In this document: positions 45,880 through 55,660 of the stretch, piece after piece
Position numbering within the stretch: the first letter of the stretch is position 1
Layout: every line of letters begins with the position of its first letter
Source: Belnapia moabensis DSM 16746
GTDB lineage: Bacteria; Pseudomonadota; Alphaproteobacteria; Acetobacterales; Acetobacteraceae
Direction of reading: 5' to 3'
Assembly (NCBI RefSeq): GCF_000745835.1
Contig: NZ_JQKB01000013.1
Span: forward strand, 62,001-126,000
DNA length: 64,000 nt
Translations under genes and position numbers: made by a program
Notes under the pieces: generated by a model
Database searches by the model: none
What the model saw: only the letters and a program-made list of their open reading frames with translations
Told to the model about the DNA's origin: nothing

Positions 45880-47170
45880 GAGTCGTGAGTTCGGCCAGGT
45901 GCCGCGCCGCATCGGTCCGGCCCGGCGCCAGGCGCTCCGCCATGCGGTAGGCACCGACCGCCGCCGCCACCGCGCCCTGCTCCTTCAGCATGTGGCCGAG
46001 CTGTAACCAGAGCGCCGGCTGCCCCGGGCAGGCGCGCAGCACCAGCCGGTAGAGCCGCTCTGCCCGCGCCCAGCGCCGCCGCCGCGCGGCATGCCGGGCG
46101 AGTTCGACGAGGCCGCTCCAGCGCATCAGCCGCTCCAGCCAGCTCGCCCCTCGCCCGAGCACCTGCGTCACCAGCGCCGCCTCCGCCGCCTCGGCGGCCT
46201 TCGCTTGGCACAAGGCCCGCTCCAACTCCCCGATCCTGGCGAGCCCCGCCTCGCGTTCACCGGCCAGCGCCTCACGCGCCGCATCCCGTTCCGCTTCGGC
46301 CTGTCGCGCGAGGGCCTGCGCGTGGTCCCGTTCCTGCGTCCGCGCCGCACCCTCGCGCAGCAGGCCGCCGAGTGCCTCGGCCTCGACGGCCCGCGCCGCC
46401 GCCGCCTCGCCCATCAGCCGCAGCAGCGCGGCCCGCACCGGATGGAACCAGAAGGGACCGCCATAAGGCACATCCTCCGCCGAGGCCAGGAGCGGCTGGT
46501 CGAAGGGGATGAGGTTCACCCCCGGAAACCCGGCCAGCCAGGCATAGAGGCCCGCCAGCCGCGCATCCGCCGCCTCCATCTCCGGCGGCATCTCGAAACC
46601 ATGCTCCCCGCCTCTGGCCAAGTGGCTGCGGCAGAGCCGGCGGGCGAGGATGACCACCCTGGCCCCGGCCGCGATCTTCGGCGCCAGGATGCTGGCATGG
46701 AAGGCAGCGAAGCTCTCGCGCCAGATCTCCCAATAGGCGCCCTCGAAGGTATAGAGCTGCTCCGCCCCGGCCAGCAGCGGATGGCCGGAGAGGTCGATCC
46801 CCGCCCAGTCCGGCTCGAAGATGGCGTTGCGGATGTCGGGGACGATGCAGCCCTCGAAGCGCAGGCCGTGGACCAGATGCTCCTCGGCGAAATCGAGGAG
46901 GATGAGGTCGCATTCCGCCTCCTGCAGCAGCCTGCGCGCATCCTTACGCATCTCGCGTGCCAGGAATTGCTCGGCCCGCGGATGCTCCGACAGGGCGATC
47001 TCCGCCCCATGCGGCGGCGAAATCAGCGCGGGGATGCCGACGCGCCAGAGATGCCGGTTGTCGAAAAGGTCGGCGAGGCCGGACATGAGATGCTCGGCCG
47101 CGCAGCCGCTGAGGCTGATGCTGCGGTACCGCCCGGCCCGAGCCGGCGGCATTTCCGGGAGGGCATCCAT
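45869..47170 (-). CDS. DUF6270-like protein with coiled coil and C-terminal TPR
   Basis: A 433-residue protein in three parts. The N-terminal domain (about 14-250) contains SISLSGCAAEHLMSGL, LILLDFAEEHLVHGL, VVILARRLCRSHLA and a late YGGPFWFHP, which resembles the DUF6270/SGNH-like group seen in capsule and glycan loci. Next is an Arg/Glu/Ala-rich coiled coil (about 265-335), then two TPR-like repeats (YRLVLRACPGQPALWLQLGHMLKEQG...). The family link is by eye and tentative. Convergent with the Lrp gene, overlapping it by 11 bases. AAAGGA precedes the ATG. Confidence 0.6.
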   Translation of the reverse strand: MDALPEMPPARAGRYRSISLSGCAAEHLMSGLADLFDNRHLWRVGIPALISPPHGAEIALSEHPRAEQFLAREMRKDARRLLQEAECDLILLDFAEEHLVHGLRFEGCIVPDIRNAIFEPDWAGIDLSGHPLLAGAEQLYTFEGAYWEIWRESFAAFHASILAPKIAAGARVVILARRLCRSHLARGGEHGFEMPPEMEAADARLAGLYAWLAGFPGVNLIPFDQPLLASAEDVPYGGPFWFHPVRAALLRLMGEAAAARAVEAEALGGLLREGAARTQERDHAQALARQAEAERDAAREALAGEREAGLARIGELERALCQAKAAEAAEAALVTQVLGRGASWLERLMRWSGLVELARHAARRRRWARAERLYRLVLRACPGQPALWLQLGHMLKEQGAVAAAVGAYRMAERLAPGRTDAARHLAELTTLMV

Positions 47171-47283
47171 GGGCTGACAGTCCTTTCGGCCGCTGACTTA
47201 GTCGCCCATTTATAACATTCCCGTTAGCGCTCACCAATCGATTGCGGCCGACCCCGTCAGTCCTGCGCTTGGCGCGAGTAAAT

Positions 47284-48495
47284 TCAGCCCCGTTGCACCA
47301 CATAGGCCGCCGCCTCCAGCGCCGCGACGATGGCATCGCCCTGCGCCGTGTCGCGGACCTCGATCATCAGCTCGAGCTCGGCCGTCTGCACGCTCGGCGC
47401 GGCGAAGAGCCGGCGATGCGAAACCTCGATGACATTGCCACCGATGGCGGCGACCCGCGTGGTGATATCCGCCAGCACCCCTGGCCGGTCCGGGATGTCG
47501 AGATGCAGCCGGAGGATGCGTCCGTCCCGCAGCAGGTTGCGCAGCAGCACATTGGCGAGGATGCGCGCATCGATATTGCCGCCGCAGATGACGGTCCCGA
47601 CGCTGCGCCCGGTGAAGCGCGCCGGATGCGCCAGCATCGCCGCCACCCCCGCCGCCCCGGCGCCCTCGGCCACCTGCTTCGCCCCCTCGGCGAGCAGGGC
47701 GATCGCCTGCTCCACCGCCCGCTCCGGCACCACCAGCACCTCGATGCCGAGCCGCCTGAGCTGCGCATAGGGCAGCTCCCCCACATCGCGCACCGCGATG
47801 CCCTCGGCGATGGTCGGCCCGCCGACCGAGACCGGTCGCCCGGCCAGCCGCTGCGCCATGGCCGGGTAGCCCTCGACCTCGACGCCGAAGACCTGCACCT
47901 CCGGCCGCAACTCGCGGATCGCCCCGGCGCAGCCCGCCAGCATCCCGCCGCCGCCGACGGGGAAGACCACGGCCTCCACCCCCGGCGCATCCTCCAGCAG
48001 CTCGAGCGCCAGCGTCCCCTGGCCGGCGATCACGCCCGGATCGTCATAGGGGTGGATGAAGGTTAGGCCCTCGTTCAGCGCCAGGGCATGGGCATGGGCG
48101 GCCGCCTCGGCCAGGGTCTCGCCATGCAGGACGACGCGCGCCCCCCAGCCTTCGGTCCGCACTACCTTGGTGGAGGGCGTGAAGCGCGGCATCACGATCG
48201 TCGCCGCGATCCCGGCCAGGGCCGCATGCCGCGCCACCGCCTGGGCATGGTTGCCGGCCGACATGGCGATGACGCCCGCCGCCCGCTCCCGCGCCGTCAG
48301 CAGCGCGACGCGGTTGGCCGCCCCGCGCTCCTTGAAGGCGCCCGTCGCCTGGAGGTTGTCGAGCTTGAGAAAGACCCGGGCGCCTACGGCGCGGGAGACC
48401 GCATCCGCCTCCACGGTCGGCGTGCGCCGCACCGCGCCCTGGATGCGCGCCGCCGCGGCCCGGACTTCCGCCAGGCCGACCTGCTGGTCCAGCAT
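47284..48495 (-). CDS. ilvA: Threonine ammonia-lyase with C-terminal ACT domain
   Basis: A 403-residue PLP enzyme: LKLDNLQATGAFKERGAANR holds the Schiff-base lysine, SAGNHAQAVARHAA binds the substrate carboxylate, and PVGGGGMLAG binds the PLP phosphate. An ACT-like regulatory domain (about 325-403, LRLHLDIPDRPGVLADITTRVAAIGGNVIEV) follows. Deaminates threonine to 2-oxobutyrate. Its length, with one ACT domain, matches the shorter alphaproteobacterial type. It starts eight bases after the greA stop. Confidence 0.94.
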   Translation of the reverse strand: MLDQQVGLAEVRAAAARIQGAVRRTPTVEADAVSRAVGARVFLKLDNLQATGAFKERGAANRVALLTARERAAGVIAMSAGNHAQAVARHAALAGIAATIVMPRFTPSTKVVRTEGWGARVVLHGETLAEAAAHAHALALNEGLTFIHPYDDPGVIAGQGTLALELLEDAPGVEAVVFPVGGGGMLAGCAGAIRELRPEVQVFGVEVEGYPAMAQRLAGRPVSVGGPTIAEGIAVRDVGELPYAQLRRLGIEVLVVPERAVEQAIALLAEGAKQVAEGAGAAGVAAMLAHPARFTGRSVGTVICGGNIDARILANVLLRNLLRDGRILRLHLDIPDRPGVLADITTRVAAIGGNVIEVSHRRLFAAPSVQTAELELMIEVRDTAQGDAIVAALEAAAYVVQRG

Positions 48496-48503
48496 GTCCC
48501 GCG

Positions 48504-48977
48504 TCAGCGGAAGGCGACGGCGGTGATCTCGTAGGCGCGGGCGCCGCCCGGCGCCGGCACCTCGACGCTGTCGCCCACCTTCTTGCCGATCAGCGCCTTG
48601 GCCAGCGGCGAGGAGATGGAGATGGAGTTCACCTTCATGTCCGCCTCATAGGCGCCGACGATCCGGTAGGTCTTCTGCTCCTCCGTCTCCTCGTCCACGA
48701 CAGTGACGCGGGCGCCGAACTTCACCTGGTCACCGGAGAGCTTCGAGACGTCGATCACCTCGGCAGCCGGGATGATCGTCTCAAGCTCGGCGATCCGGCC
48801 CTCGATGAAGGACTGCCGCTCGCGCGCCGCGTGGTACTCGGCATTCTCGGAGAGATCGCCATGCGCCCGAGCCTCGGCGATAGCCCGGATCACCGCCGGG
48901 CGTTCCTCGGCCCGGAGGACCTTCAGCTCTTCTTCCAGCTTCGCCAGACCTTCCGCGGTCATGGGGAACTTCTGCAC
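48504..48977 (-). CDS. greA: Transcription elongation factor GreA
   Basis: A 157-residue Gre[22 protein letters not shown], coiled-coil tip [27 protein letters not shown] with the acidic D-x2-E-N-x-E residues that reach the polymerase active site, and the C-terminal FKBP-like domain ([22 protein letters not shown]). It rescues backtracked RNA polymerase. GTG at 48977 with AAGGG upstream is the start. It lies downstream of carB, a common alphaproteobacterial order. Confidence 0.97.
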   Translation of the reverse strand: MQKFPMTAEGLAKLEEELKVLRAEERPAVIRAIAEARAHGDLSENAEYHAARERQSFIEGRIAELETIIPAAEVIDVSKLSGDQVKFGARVTVVDEETEEQKTYRIVGAYEADMKVNSISISSPLAKALIGKKVGDSVEVPAPGGARAYEITAVAFR

Positions 48978-49172
48978 GGCTAGCCCTTCCCTTGAGCGTA
49001 TCGAAGCGGAGTGTGCGCGGTCCGCCACCGCAAATGCAGCCAAAAAATGCCAGCCCGGCCCGCCACCCTTGCGGTTGCGGCACGGGATGGCGAGTGGAAA
49101 CACGGAAACCGGGCCCCGGGTTCCGGCCCGCCAGGAAAACCCGGCGAACCTCAGTGGAACCCGCGCCCGGGA

Positions 49173-52100
49173 TCAGAACGAGCGGTGAAAGTAGGCCTGC
49201 AGGGGGGCCACATCAAGGGTTCCGGCCCGGAGCGCCGCGATCGCATGCACCGCCGCGCGGGCCCCGGCTGCCGTGGTGTAGTGCGGCACCCCATGGGTCA
49301 GGGCGGAGCGGCGGATGTCGAAGCTGTCCGCCACCGACTGCCCGCCCCCCGTCGTGTTGATGACGAGCTGGATGTCGCCCGACTTGATGGCGTCCACGCA
49401 ATGCGGCCGCCCCTCCAGCACCTTGTTGATGATCTCGCAGGCGAGGCCCGCCTCGCGGATGCGCGCCGCCGTCCCCCGCGTCGCCACCACCGCGAAGCCC
49501 ATGTCGATCAGCCGCCGGGCGAGCACCACCGCGGCCGGCTTGTCGCTCTCCTTCACCGAGATGAAAGCACTGCCTGCCAGCGGCAGCTTCACCCCCGCGC
49601 CGAGCTGCGCCTTGGCGAAGGCCCGCTCGAAGCTGGCATCCAGCCCCATCACCTCGCCAGTCGACTTCATCTCCGGCCCGAGGATCACATCGACATTCGG
49701 GAAGCGGTTGAAGGGAAAGACCGCCTCCTTCACCGCCACATGCCGGTTGATGGCGCTGTCATCGAGGTCGAACTCGCCGAGCCGCTGCCCGGCCATGACC
49801 AGCGCGCCGATCTTCGCCACCGGCACGCCCGTCGCCTTGGCGACGAAGGGCACGGTGCGCGAGGCGCGCGGATTGACCTCGAGGACGAAGATGTCGCCGT
49901 CCTTCACCGCATACTGGACGTTCATCAGCCCCTTCACCTTGAGGGCCTTCGCCATCGCCTCCGTCTCCGCCTTCAGCTCGGTGACGATGGCGGGGGGAAG
50001 CGAATAGGGCGGCAGCGAGCAGGCGCTGTCGCCCGAATGGATGCCCGCCTCCTCGATATGCTCCATCACGCCGGCGACATAGACCGTGCCGTCCTCGTCG
50101 GCGATGCAGTCCACATCGACCTCGATCGCATCGGCGAGATACTGGTCGATCAGGATCGGGTTCTCGCCCGAGACCTTCACCGCCTCCTGGCCGAAGCGCA
50201 TGAGCTGCTCGCGGTTCCAGGCGATCTCCATCGCCCGCCCGCCCAACACGTAGCTCGGCCGCACGACGACGGGGTAGCCGATCCGCTCCGCCTCCCGCGC
50301 CGCCTCGTCGAGCGTCCGCGCCGTCCCGTTCTGCGGCTGGCGCAGGCCGAGCCCCTTCAGCAGGTGCTGGAACCGCTCCCGGTCCTCGGCGATGTCGATC
50401 GCCTCCGCCGAGGTGCCGAGGATCGGAATGCCCGCCTTGTGCAGCGCCTGGCTCAGCTTCAGCGGCGTCTGCCCGCCATACTGCACGATGCAGCCGAGCA
50501 GCGTCCCCCGCTCCTGCTCCTTGCGGATGAGGGAGATCACGTCCTCCCCCGTCAGCGGCTCGAAATAGAGCCGGTCGGAGGTGTCGTAGTCGGTCGAGAC
50601 CGTCTCCGGGTTGCAGTTGACCATGATGGTCTCGAAGCCCGCTTCCTTGAGCGCATAGCAGGCATGGACGCAGCAATAGTCGAACTCGATGCCCTGGCCG
50701 ATCCGGTTCGGCCCGCCGCCGAGGATGACGACCTTCTGGCGGTCGGTCGGCCGGCTCTCGCATTCCGGCACCCCGAACCCGCCCTCATAGGTCGAGTACA
50801 TATAAGGTGTGTCGGAGGCGAATTCGGCCGCGCAGGTGTCGATCCGCTTGAAGACCGGCGTGACGCCGAGCTTCAGCCGCAGCGCCTCGACTGCCGCCTC
50901 CGTCGTGCCGGCCAGCTTACCGAGCTGCTTGTCGGAGAAGCCGAGCGCCTTCAGCCCCCGCAGCCCCGCCGCCGTCTTCGGCAGCCCCTCGGCCTTCACC
51001 CGCCGCTCGGCGGCAACGACCTTCTCCACCTCGCGCAGGAACCACGGATCGAACTTGCTGGCCTCGGCGATCTCGGCCAGCGAGACGCCCGCCCGCATCG
51101 CCTGCGCGGCCATGACGATCCGGTCCGGCCGCGGCGTGGCGAGTGCGGCATGAAAAGCTTGCGCGCTGCCATCGCCGGGCGCCGGGATCTCGTCGAGGCC
51201 GGAGAGCCCCGTCTCCAGGCTCCGCAGTCCCTTCTGCAGGGCCTCGGCGAAGCTCCGCCCGATCGCCATCGCCTCGCCGACCGACTTCATGCTGGTGGTC
51301 AGCGTCGCCGGCGTGCCGGGGAATTTCTCGAAGGTGAAGCGTGGGATCTTCACCACCACATAGTCGATCGTCGGCTCGAAGCTGGCCGGCGTCACCATGG
51401 TGATGTCGTTCTTCAGCTCATCGAGCGTGTAGCCGACCGCGAGCTTCGCCGCGACCTTGGCGATCGGGAAGCCCGTCGCCTTCGAGGCCAGCGCCGAGGA
51501 GCGGCTGACCCGCGGGTTCATCTCAATGACCACCATGCGTCCGTCCGCCGGGTTGATGCCGAACTGCACGTTCGACCCGCCGGTATCGACGCCGATCTCG
51601 CGGAGGCAGGCGATGCTCGCATCGCGCATCCGCTGGTATTCCTTGTCGGTCAAGGTCAGCGCCGGCGCGATGGTGACGGAATCACCCGTATGCACGCCCA
51701 TCGCGTCCAGGTTCTCGATGGAGCAGATGATGATGCAGTTGTCCGCGGTGTCGCGGACCACCTCCATCTCATACTCCTTCCACCCCAGCACGCTCTCCTC
51801 GACCAGCACCTCGTTTGTCATCGATGCATCGAGGCCGGCCGCCACGATCTGCTCGAATTCCTCGCGGTTATAGGCGATGCCGCCCCCCGTCCCGCCGAGG
51901 GTGAAGGAGGGCCGGATGACGCAGGGCAGCTTGACGAGGTCGAGCGCCGCCCGCGCCTCCTCCATCGTATGCGCGATGGCCGAGCGCGGGCTCTCGATAC
52001 CGATCTTCGTCATGGCATCGCGGAATTTCAGCCGGTCCTCCGCCTTGTCGATGACCTCCGCCTTGGCTCCGATCAGCTCGCAGCCATACTTCTCCAGCAC

Positions 52101-52418
52101 CCCCGCCTCGGCGAGCTTGAGCGAGGTATTGAGCGCCGTCTGCCCGCCCATGGTCGGCAGCAGCGCATCCGGCCGCTCCTTGGCGATGATCTTCTCGACC
52201 ATCTCGACGGTGATCGGCTCGATATAGGTCGCATCCGCCAGCCCGGGATCAGTCATGATCGTCGCCGGGTTGGAGTTCACCAGGATGACGCGATAGCCCT
52301 CCGCCCTGAGCGCCTTGCAGGCCTGCGCCCCGGAATAATCGAACTCTGCTGCCTGGCCGATGACGATCGGCCCGGCGCCGAGGATGAGGATGGACTTGAT
52401 GTCGGTGCGCTTCGGCAT
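49173..52418 (-). CDS. carB: Carbamoyl-phosphate synthase large subunit
   Basis: A 1081-residue CarB with two homologous ATP-grasp halves. It begins [30 protein letters not shown]. It has [29 protein letters not shown] in half one, and [24 protein letters not shown] and [18 protein letters not shown] in half two, with a C-terminal MGS-like regulatory domain. It makes carbamoyl phosphate for arginine and pyrimidines with CarA. carA is 1.7 kb upstream, separated by three other genes on the same strand. Confidence 0.98.
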   Translation of the reverse strand: MPKRTDIKSILILGAGPIVIGQAAEFDYSGAQACKALRAEGYRVILVNSNPATIMTDPGLADATYIEPITVEMVEKIIAKERPDALLPTMGGQTALNTSLKLAEAGVLEKYGCELIGAKAEVIDKAEDRLKFRDAMTKIGIESPRSAIAHTMEEARAALDLVKLPCVIRPSFTLGGTGGGIAYNREEFEQIVAAGLDASMTNEVLVEESVLGWKEYEMEVVRDTADNCIIICSIENLDAMGVHTGDSVTIAPALTLTDKEYQRMRDASIACLREIGVDTGGSNVQFGINPADGRMVVIEMNPRVSRSSALASKATGFPIAKVAAKLAVGYTLDELKNDITMVTPASFEPTIDYVVVKIPRFTFEKFPGTPATLTTSMKSVGEAMAIGRSFAEALQKGLRSLETGLSGLDEIPAPGDGSAQAFHAALATPRPDRIVMAAQAMRAGVSLAEIAEASKFDPWFLREVEKVVAAERRVKAEGLPKTAAGLRGLKALGFSDKQLGKLAGTTEAAVEALRLKLGVTPVFKRIDTCAAEFASDTPYMYSTYEGGFGVPECESRPTDRQKVVILGGGPNRIGQGIEFDYCCVHACYALKEAGFETIMVNCNPETVSTDYDTSDRLYFEPLTGEDVISLIRKEQERGTLLGCIVQYGGQTPLKLSQALHKAGIPILGTSAEAIDIAEDRERFQHLLKGLGLRQPQNGTARTLDEAAREAERIGYPVVVRPSYVLGGRAMEIAWNREQLMRFGQEAVKVSGENPILIDQYLADAIEVDVDCIADEDGTVYVAGVMEHIEEAGIHSGDSACSLPPYSLPPAIVTELKAETEAMAKALKVKGLMNVQYAVKDGDIFVLEVNPRASRTVPFVAKATGVPVAKIGALVMAGQRLGEFDLDDSAINRHVAVKEAVFPFNRFPNVDVILGPEMKSTGEVMGLDASFERAFAKAQLGAGVKLPLAGSAFISVKESDKPAAVVLARRLIDMGFAVVATRGTAARIREAGLACEIINKVLEGRPHCVDAIKSGDIQLVINTTGGGQSVADSFDIRRSALTHGVPHYTTAAGARAAVHAIAALRAGTLDVAPLQAYFHRSF

Positions 52419-52501
52419 GGGTCGGTATCCGTCGGTTCTGGGCCGCCATGGGCCGCAATCAATCGGGGAGGGCGTCGGCCGCTATCGTCGGAGCGCGCAC
52501 A

Positions 52502-52762
52502 TCACGGCCGCTCCTCCCGCCGCGCCGCGATCAGCAAGGCCGGCAGCAGCAGCAGATGGCAGACAACGATCAGGATCACCGCCGCGATCGGCTCACCCGG
52601 CGCCGCGTACCAGGCGGAGATGGTGTTGACGACGAGGCCGATGCCGAAGGCCCGCCACGCCGCTTGCCGCGCGGTGCCCACGCGTCGCAGCACCATGGCG
52701 AGCACCGCTAGGCTCAGCCCCGTCCAGGACAGGGCAGCCAGAGCGATGAGGAACAGCGTCAT
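52502..52762 (-). CDS. Small hydrophobic membrane protein
   Basis: An 86-residue protein with three hydrophobic helices (TLFLIALAALSWTGLSLAVLAMVL, a middle FGIGLVVNTISAWYA, and AAVILIVVCHLLLLPALLIAA) and a basic tail. Its ATG overlaps the stop of the LysE-type exporter (ATGA), so it is probably co-translated and may be an accessory of that exporter. No family was recognised. Confidence 0.7.
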   Translation of the reverse strand: MTLFLIALAALSWTGLSLAVLAMVLRRVGTARQAAWRAFGIGLVVNTISAWYAAPGEPIAAVILIVVCHLLLLPALLIAARREERP

Positions 52763-53394
52763 GCCCGCCGCCCCTCGCTCGCCAGCTTCACGGCCAGCAG
52801 CCCAAGCGCCGCGCCGAGCACCCAACGCTGCACCGCCATCCAGCCCGGCCGCGTGCCGAGGAAGCGCGCGACGCCCGCCGCGCCGGAAACGAGCAGCGCA
52901 TCGAACCCCGCGCCGATCGCCACCTGCACCACGCCGAGCACCGCCGCCTGGAGGAAGGCATTCCCCCGCTCCGGGTCGATGAAGGGCGGCAGCACCGCCA
53001 TGTAGAACAGCGCCACCTTCGGGTTCAGCGCCGCCGTGGCGAAGCCGACGCTGAACAGCCGCGCCGTCGGCTCCCGCGGCATCGCCCGCGGCGCGAAGAC
53101 CGGCTGCCCGCCCGGCATGACGCTCTGCCAGGCGAGCCAGAGCAGGTAGGCCGCCCCCCCGAGCCGCAGCACGTCCCATGCATAAGGAATGGCGAGCAGC
53201 GCCGCCGTGATCCCCGCCGCCGCGCAGAGCATGATGGCGAGCGACCCCGCCTGGCACCCGATCAGCGAGACCATGCCCGCCCCCGTCCCCTGCGCCAGCG
53301 AGCGCGAGACGAGGTAGATCATGTTCGGCCCCGGCGTCACCGCGAGGCCGAGCGACAGCGCGGCGAAGACGAGGAGGGTGTCGGCGGAGGGCAC
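52759..53394 (-). CDS. LysE/RhtB family amino-acid exporter
   Basis: A 211-residue LysE-superfamily translocator with six hydrophobic helices. The family pattern is clear: LGLAVTPGPNMIYLVSRSLAQG, GCQAGSLAIMLCAAAG, LRLGGAAYLLWLAWQ and GFATAALNPKVALFYMAVLPPFI. It exports amino acids or derivatives; the substrate is unknown. It starts with GTG three bases after the SDR stop and overlaps the next membrane gene. Confidence 0.93.
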   Translation of the reverse strand: MPSADTLLVFAALSLGLAVTPGPNMIYLVSRSLAQGTGAGMVSLIGCQAGSLAIMLCAAAGITAALLAIPYAWDVLRLGGAAYLLWLAWQSVMPGGQPVFAPRAMPREPTARLFSVGFATAALNPKVALFYMAVLPPFIDPERGNAFLQAAVLGVVQVAIGAGFDALLVSGAAGVARFLGTRPGWMAVQRWVLGAALGLLAVKLASEGRRA

Positions 53395-53397
53395 GGT

Positions 53398-54156
53398 TCA
53401 GCCCTGGACCGAGAACCCGCCATCCACCGGGATCGCCACGCCGGTGATGAACCCGCTCGCATCACTCCCGAGGAAGGCCGCGAGCCCCTCGAAATCCTCC
53501 ATCGTGCCCCAGCGCCCCTTCGGCGTCCGCGCCAGGACATTGTCGTTGAGGCCCGGCATGTCCTTGCGGGCCTTGCGCGTCAGCTCGGTGTCGATCCAGC
53601 CCGGCAGCACCGCATTCACCGTGATCCCGTCCGCTGCCCAGGCGACGGCGAGCGACTTGGTGAACTGCACCACGCCGCCCTTCGACGCCGCATAGGCAAT
53701 ATGAAAGGGCAGCCCGAAGATCGACAGCATCGAGCCGTTGTTGATCACCCGCCCATGCCCGCTGGCCTTCAGATGCGGATAGGCCGCCTTGGAGGCGAGG
53801 TAGGCGCTGGTCAGGTTGGTGTCGATCACCTGATGCCAGTCCGCCTCGGCATAGACCTCCGGCCGGTTGCGGATATTCGTCCCCGCATTGTTCACCAGGA
53901 TGTCGATGCCGCCGAAGCGCTCGGCCGTCGCGGCCACCATCGCCTCGATGCTGGCGCCGTCGGTCACGTCGACGATGACCGCATCCGCCTCCGCGCCGAG
54001 GCCCTTCAGCTCCGCGACGGCTGTAGCATTCTTCTCGGCATTCCGCCCGGCGACCATCACGCGCGCGCCGGCCTTCGCCAGCCCCCGCGCGAAGCCGAGG
54101 CCGATCCCGCCATTCCCGCCGGTGACCAGCCCGGTGCGGCCCTTCAGGTCGAACAT
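53398..54156 (-). CDS. Short-chain dehydrogenase/reductase
   Basis: A 252-residue classical SDR: nucleotide-binding GLVTGGNGGIGLGFA, NNAG in DILVNNAGTN, catalytic Ser in INNGSMLS, and YAASK. The C-terminus AAFLGSDASGFITGVAIPVDGGF is typical of gluconate 5-dehydrogenase/3-oxoacyl-ACP-reductase-like members. Substrate unknown. Its ATG overlaps the carA stop (TGATG), an unusually tight coupling of an SDR to carA. Confidence 0.93.
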   Translation of the reverse strand: MFDLKGRTGLVTGGNGGIGLGFARGLAKAGARVMVAGRNAEKNATAVAELKGLGAEADAVIVDVTDGASIEAMVAATAERFGGIDILVNNAGTNIRNRPEVYAEADWHQVIDTNLTSAYLASKAAYPHLKASGHGRVINNGSMLSIFGLPFHIAYAASKGGVVQFTKSLAVAWAADGITVNAVLPGWIDTELTRKARKDMPGLNDNVLARTPKGRWGTMEDFEGLAAFLGSDASGFITGVAIPVDGGFSVQG

Positions 54157-55532
54157 CACGCCCCTCCCTTGTTCTTCTCGATCAGCTCGACGAAGCGATG
54201 GAACAGGTAGTGGCTGTCCGTCGGCCCCGGCGAGGCTTCTGGATGATACTGCACCGAGAAGGCCGGCCGGTCCGTCGCCATCAGCCCCTCGTTCGAATTG
54301 TCGAAGAGGGAGATGTGCGTGACCTTCACGCCCTCGGGCAAGTTCTTGTCGTCCACGGCGAAGCCATGGTTCTGGCTGGTGATCTCGACCCGCCCCGTGG
54401 CCAGGTCCTTCACCGGCTGGTTCGCGCCCCGATGCCCGCGATCCAGCTTGTAGGTCTTCCCGCCCAGCGCCAGGCCCAGCAGCTGATGCCCGAGGCAGAT
54501 GCCGAAGACCGGCACCCGCTTCTCCAGCACGCCCTGGATCACCGGCACCGCATACTCGCCCGTCGCCGCCGGGTCGCCGGGGCCGTTGGAGAGGAAGACG
54601 CCATCCGGCTCGTGCCGCAGGATCTCCTCCGCCGTCGCCGTCGCCGGCACCACCGTCACGTCGAGCCCAGCCGAGGCGAGGCAGCGGAGGATATTCCGCT
54701 TCGCCCCGTAATCCACCGCGACCACCTTGTGCCGCGCCGCCGTCTGCTTGCCGAAGCCCTCCGGCCAGGCCCAGGTGGTCTCGTCCCAATGATAGGACTG
54801 GCGGCAGGAAACCTCCTTCGCCAGGTCCATCCCCTCCAGCCCCGGCCAGGCCGCCGCCTGCGCGCGCAACGCATCGAGGTCGAACCGCCCATCCGCCGGG
54901 AAGCAGAGCACCCCGTTCGGCGCGCCCCCGTCGCGGATGCGGATGGTCAGCGCCCGCGTATCGACGCCGGCGATGCCCGGGATGCCGAAGGACTTCAGCC
55001 AGTCGTCGAGATGCCGCGTCGCCCGGTAGTTGGCCGGCTCCGTCAGGTCCTGCTTGACGACGAGCCCCCGCGCCGCCGGCGTCACCGCCTCGATATCCTC
55101 GGGGTTGGCGCCGACATTGCCGATATGCGGGAAGGTGAAGGTGATGATCTGCCCGGCATAGGAGGGGTCGGTCAGCGTCTCCTGATACCCCGTCATGCCG
55201 GTATTGAAGCAGACCTCGGCCACCGGAGCCGCCCCCGGCGCTGTCTGCGCCCCGAAGCCTCGGCCCCAGAAGACGCTGCCATCGGCCAGCACCAGGCAGG
55301 CGGTCGCGCCTTCGGGAACGGTCTCGGTCATGTCTGTCTCCACACGGGGTTCCGGGGTGCCCGGCATGTCGGCGAGCGTCAGGCCGGTGGCGCCGAGGAT
55401 GGCGGGCCAATGGCGGGCGGGAATGGCCCGCGCCTGCCGCCATTTCCGCACTGCTTCGGTACCGATGCCGCAACGCGCCGCGGCGGCCTCCGGGCCGCCG
55501 AGCTGAACGATGATTTCTTCGACGGTCCTCAT
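54156..55532 (-). CDS. carA: Carbamoyl-phosphate synthase small subunit with N-terminal helix-turn-helix extension
   Basis: A 458-residue frame. Residues 68-458 are a normal CarA: ACLVLADGSVFWGRGFGA, CFNTGMTGYQETLTDPSYAGQI, and a class I glutamine amidotransferase domain with Cys in PVFGICLGHQLLG and His-Pro-Glu in VQYHPEASPGP. Residues 1-60 form a compact helix-turn-helix (VEEIIVQLGGPEAAAARCGI, then TEAVRKWRQARAIPARHW) of the Cro/YdaS-like type, which I recall is found fused to CarA in some alphaproteobacteria. A second ATG at 55331, with GGAG six bases upstream, could yield CarA alone. Two palindromes lie directly upstream. Confidence 0.93.
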   Translation of the reverse strand: MRTVEEIIVQLGGPEAAAARCGIGTEAVRKWRQARAIPARHWPAILGATGLTLADMPGTPEPRVETDMTETVPEGATACLVLADGSVFWGRGFGAQTAPGAAPVAEVCFNTGMTGYQETLTDPSYAGQIITFTFPHIGNVGANPEDIEAVTPAARGLVVKQDLTEPANYRATRHLDDWLKSFGIPGIAGVDTRALTIRIRDGGAPNGVLCFPADGRFDLDALRAQAAAWPGLEGMDLAKEVSCRQSYHWDETTWAWPEGFGKQTAARHKVVAVDYGAKRNILRCLASAGLDVTVVPATATAEEILRHEPDGVFLSNGPGDPAATGEYAVPVIQGVLEKRVPVFGICLGHQLLGLALGGKTYKLDRGHRGANQPVKDLATGRVEITSQNHGFAVDDKNLPEGVKVTHISLFDNSNEGLMATDRPAFSVQYHPEASPGPTDSHYLFHRFVELIEKNKGGA

Positions 55533-55545
55533 GCGGGAAACATGC

Positions 55546-55560
55546 GGGAAAGAACTTCCC
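55546..55560. promoter_or_regulatory. Operator-like palindrome, carA-proximal copy
   Basis: A 15-base palindrome GGGAA-AGAAC-TTCCC begins 14 bases upstream of the carA-HTH ATG. It overlaps a tandem 11-base direct repeat (ATGCGGGAAA[C/G], 55531-55552), which adds a third GGGAA half-site one helical turn away. Confidence 0.65.
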
Positions 55561-55582
55561 ATTTCAAGCCGGAAGGCGAGGG

Positions 55583-55599
55583 TGGGAAAAAACTTCCCA
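55583..55599. promoter_or_regulatory. Operator-like palindrome, distal copy
   Basis: A 17-base palindrome TGGGAA-AAAAC-TTCCCA sits 38 bases (centre to centre) from the proximal copy. On the carA strand the two share ATGGGAAGTT[C/T]TTTCCC. It lies about 60 bases from the divergent yqeY ATG, so one regulator could act on both genes. Confidence 0.65.
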
Positions 55600-55660
55600 T
55601 TCCCTTCTCTGCCCCACCCCATGCTACAGCCCCGCACCCCATAGCACCGGAGACATTTCC

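Noticed and set aside
49011-52982. 1323-residue open frame on the plus strand opposite carB
   Set aside because: Antisense shadow of carB. Arg/His/Leu-rich composition and no domain pattern; long antisense frames are expected at this GC content.
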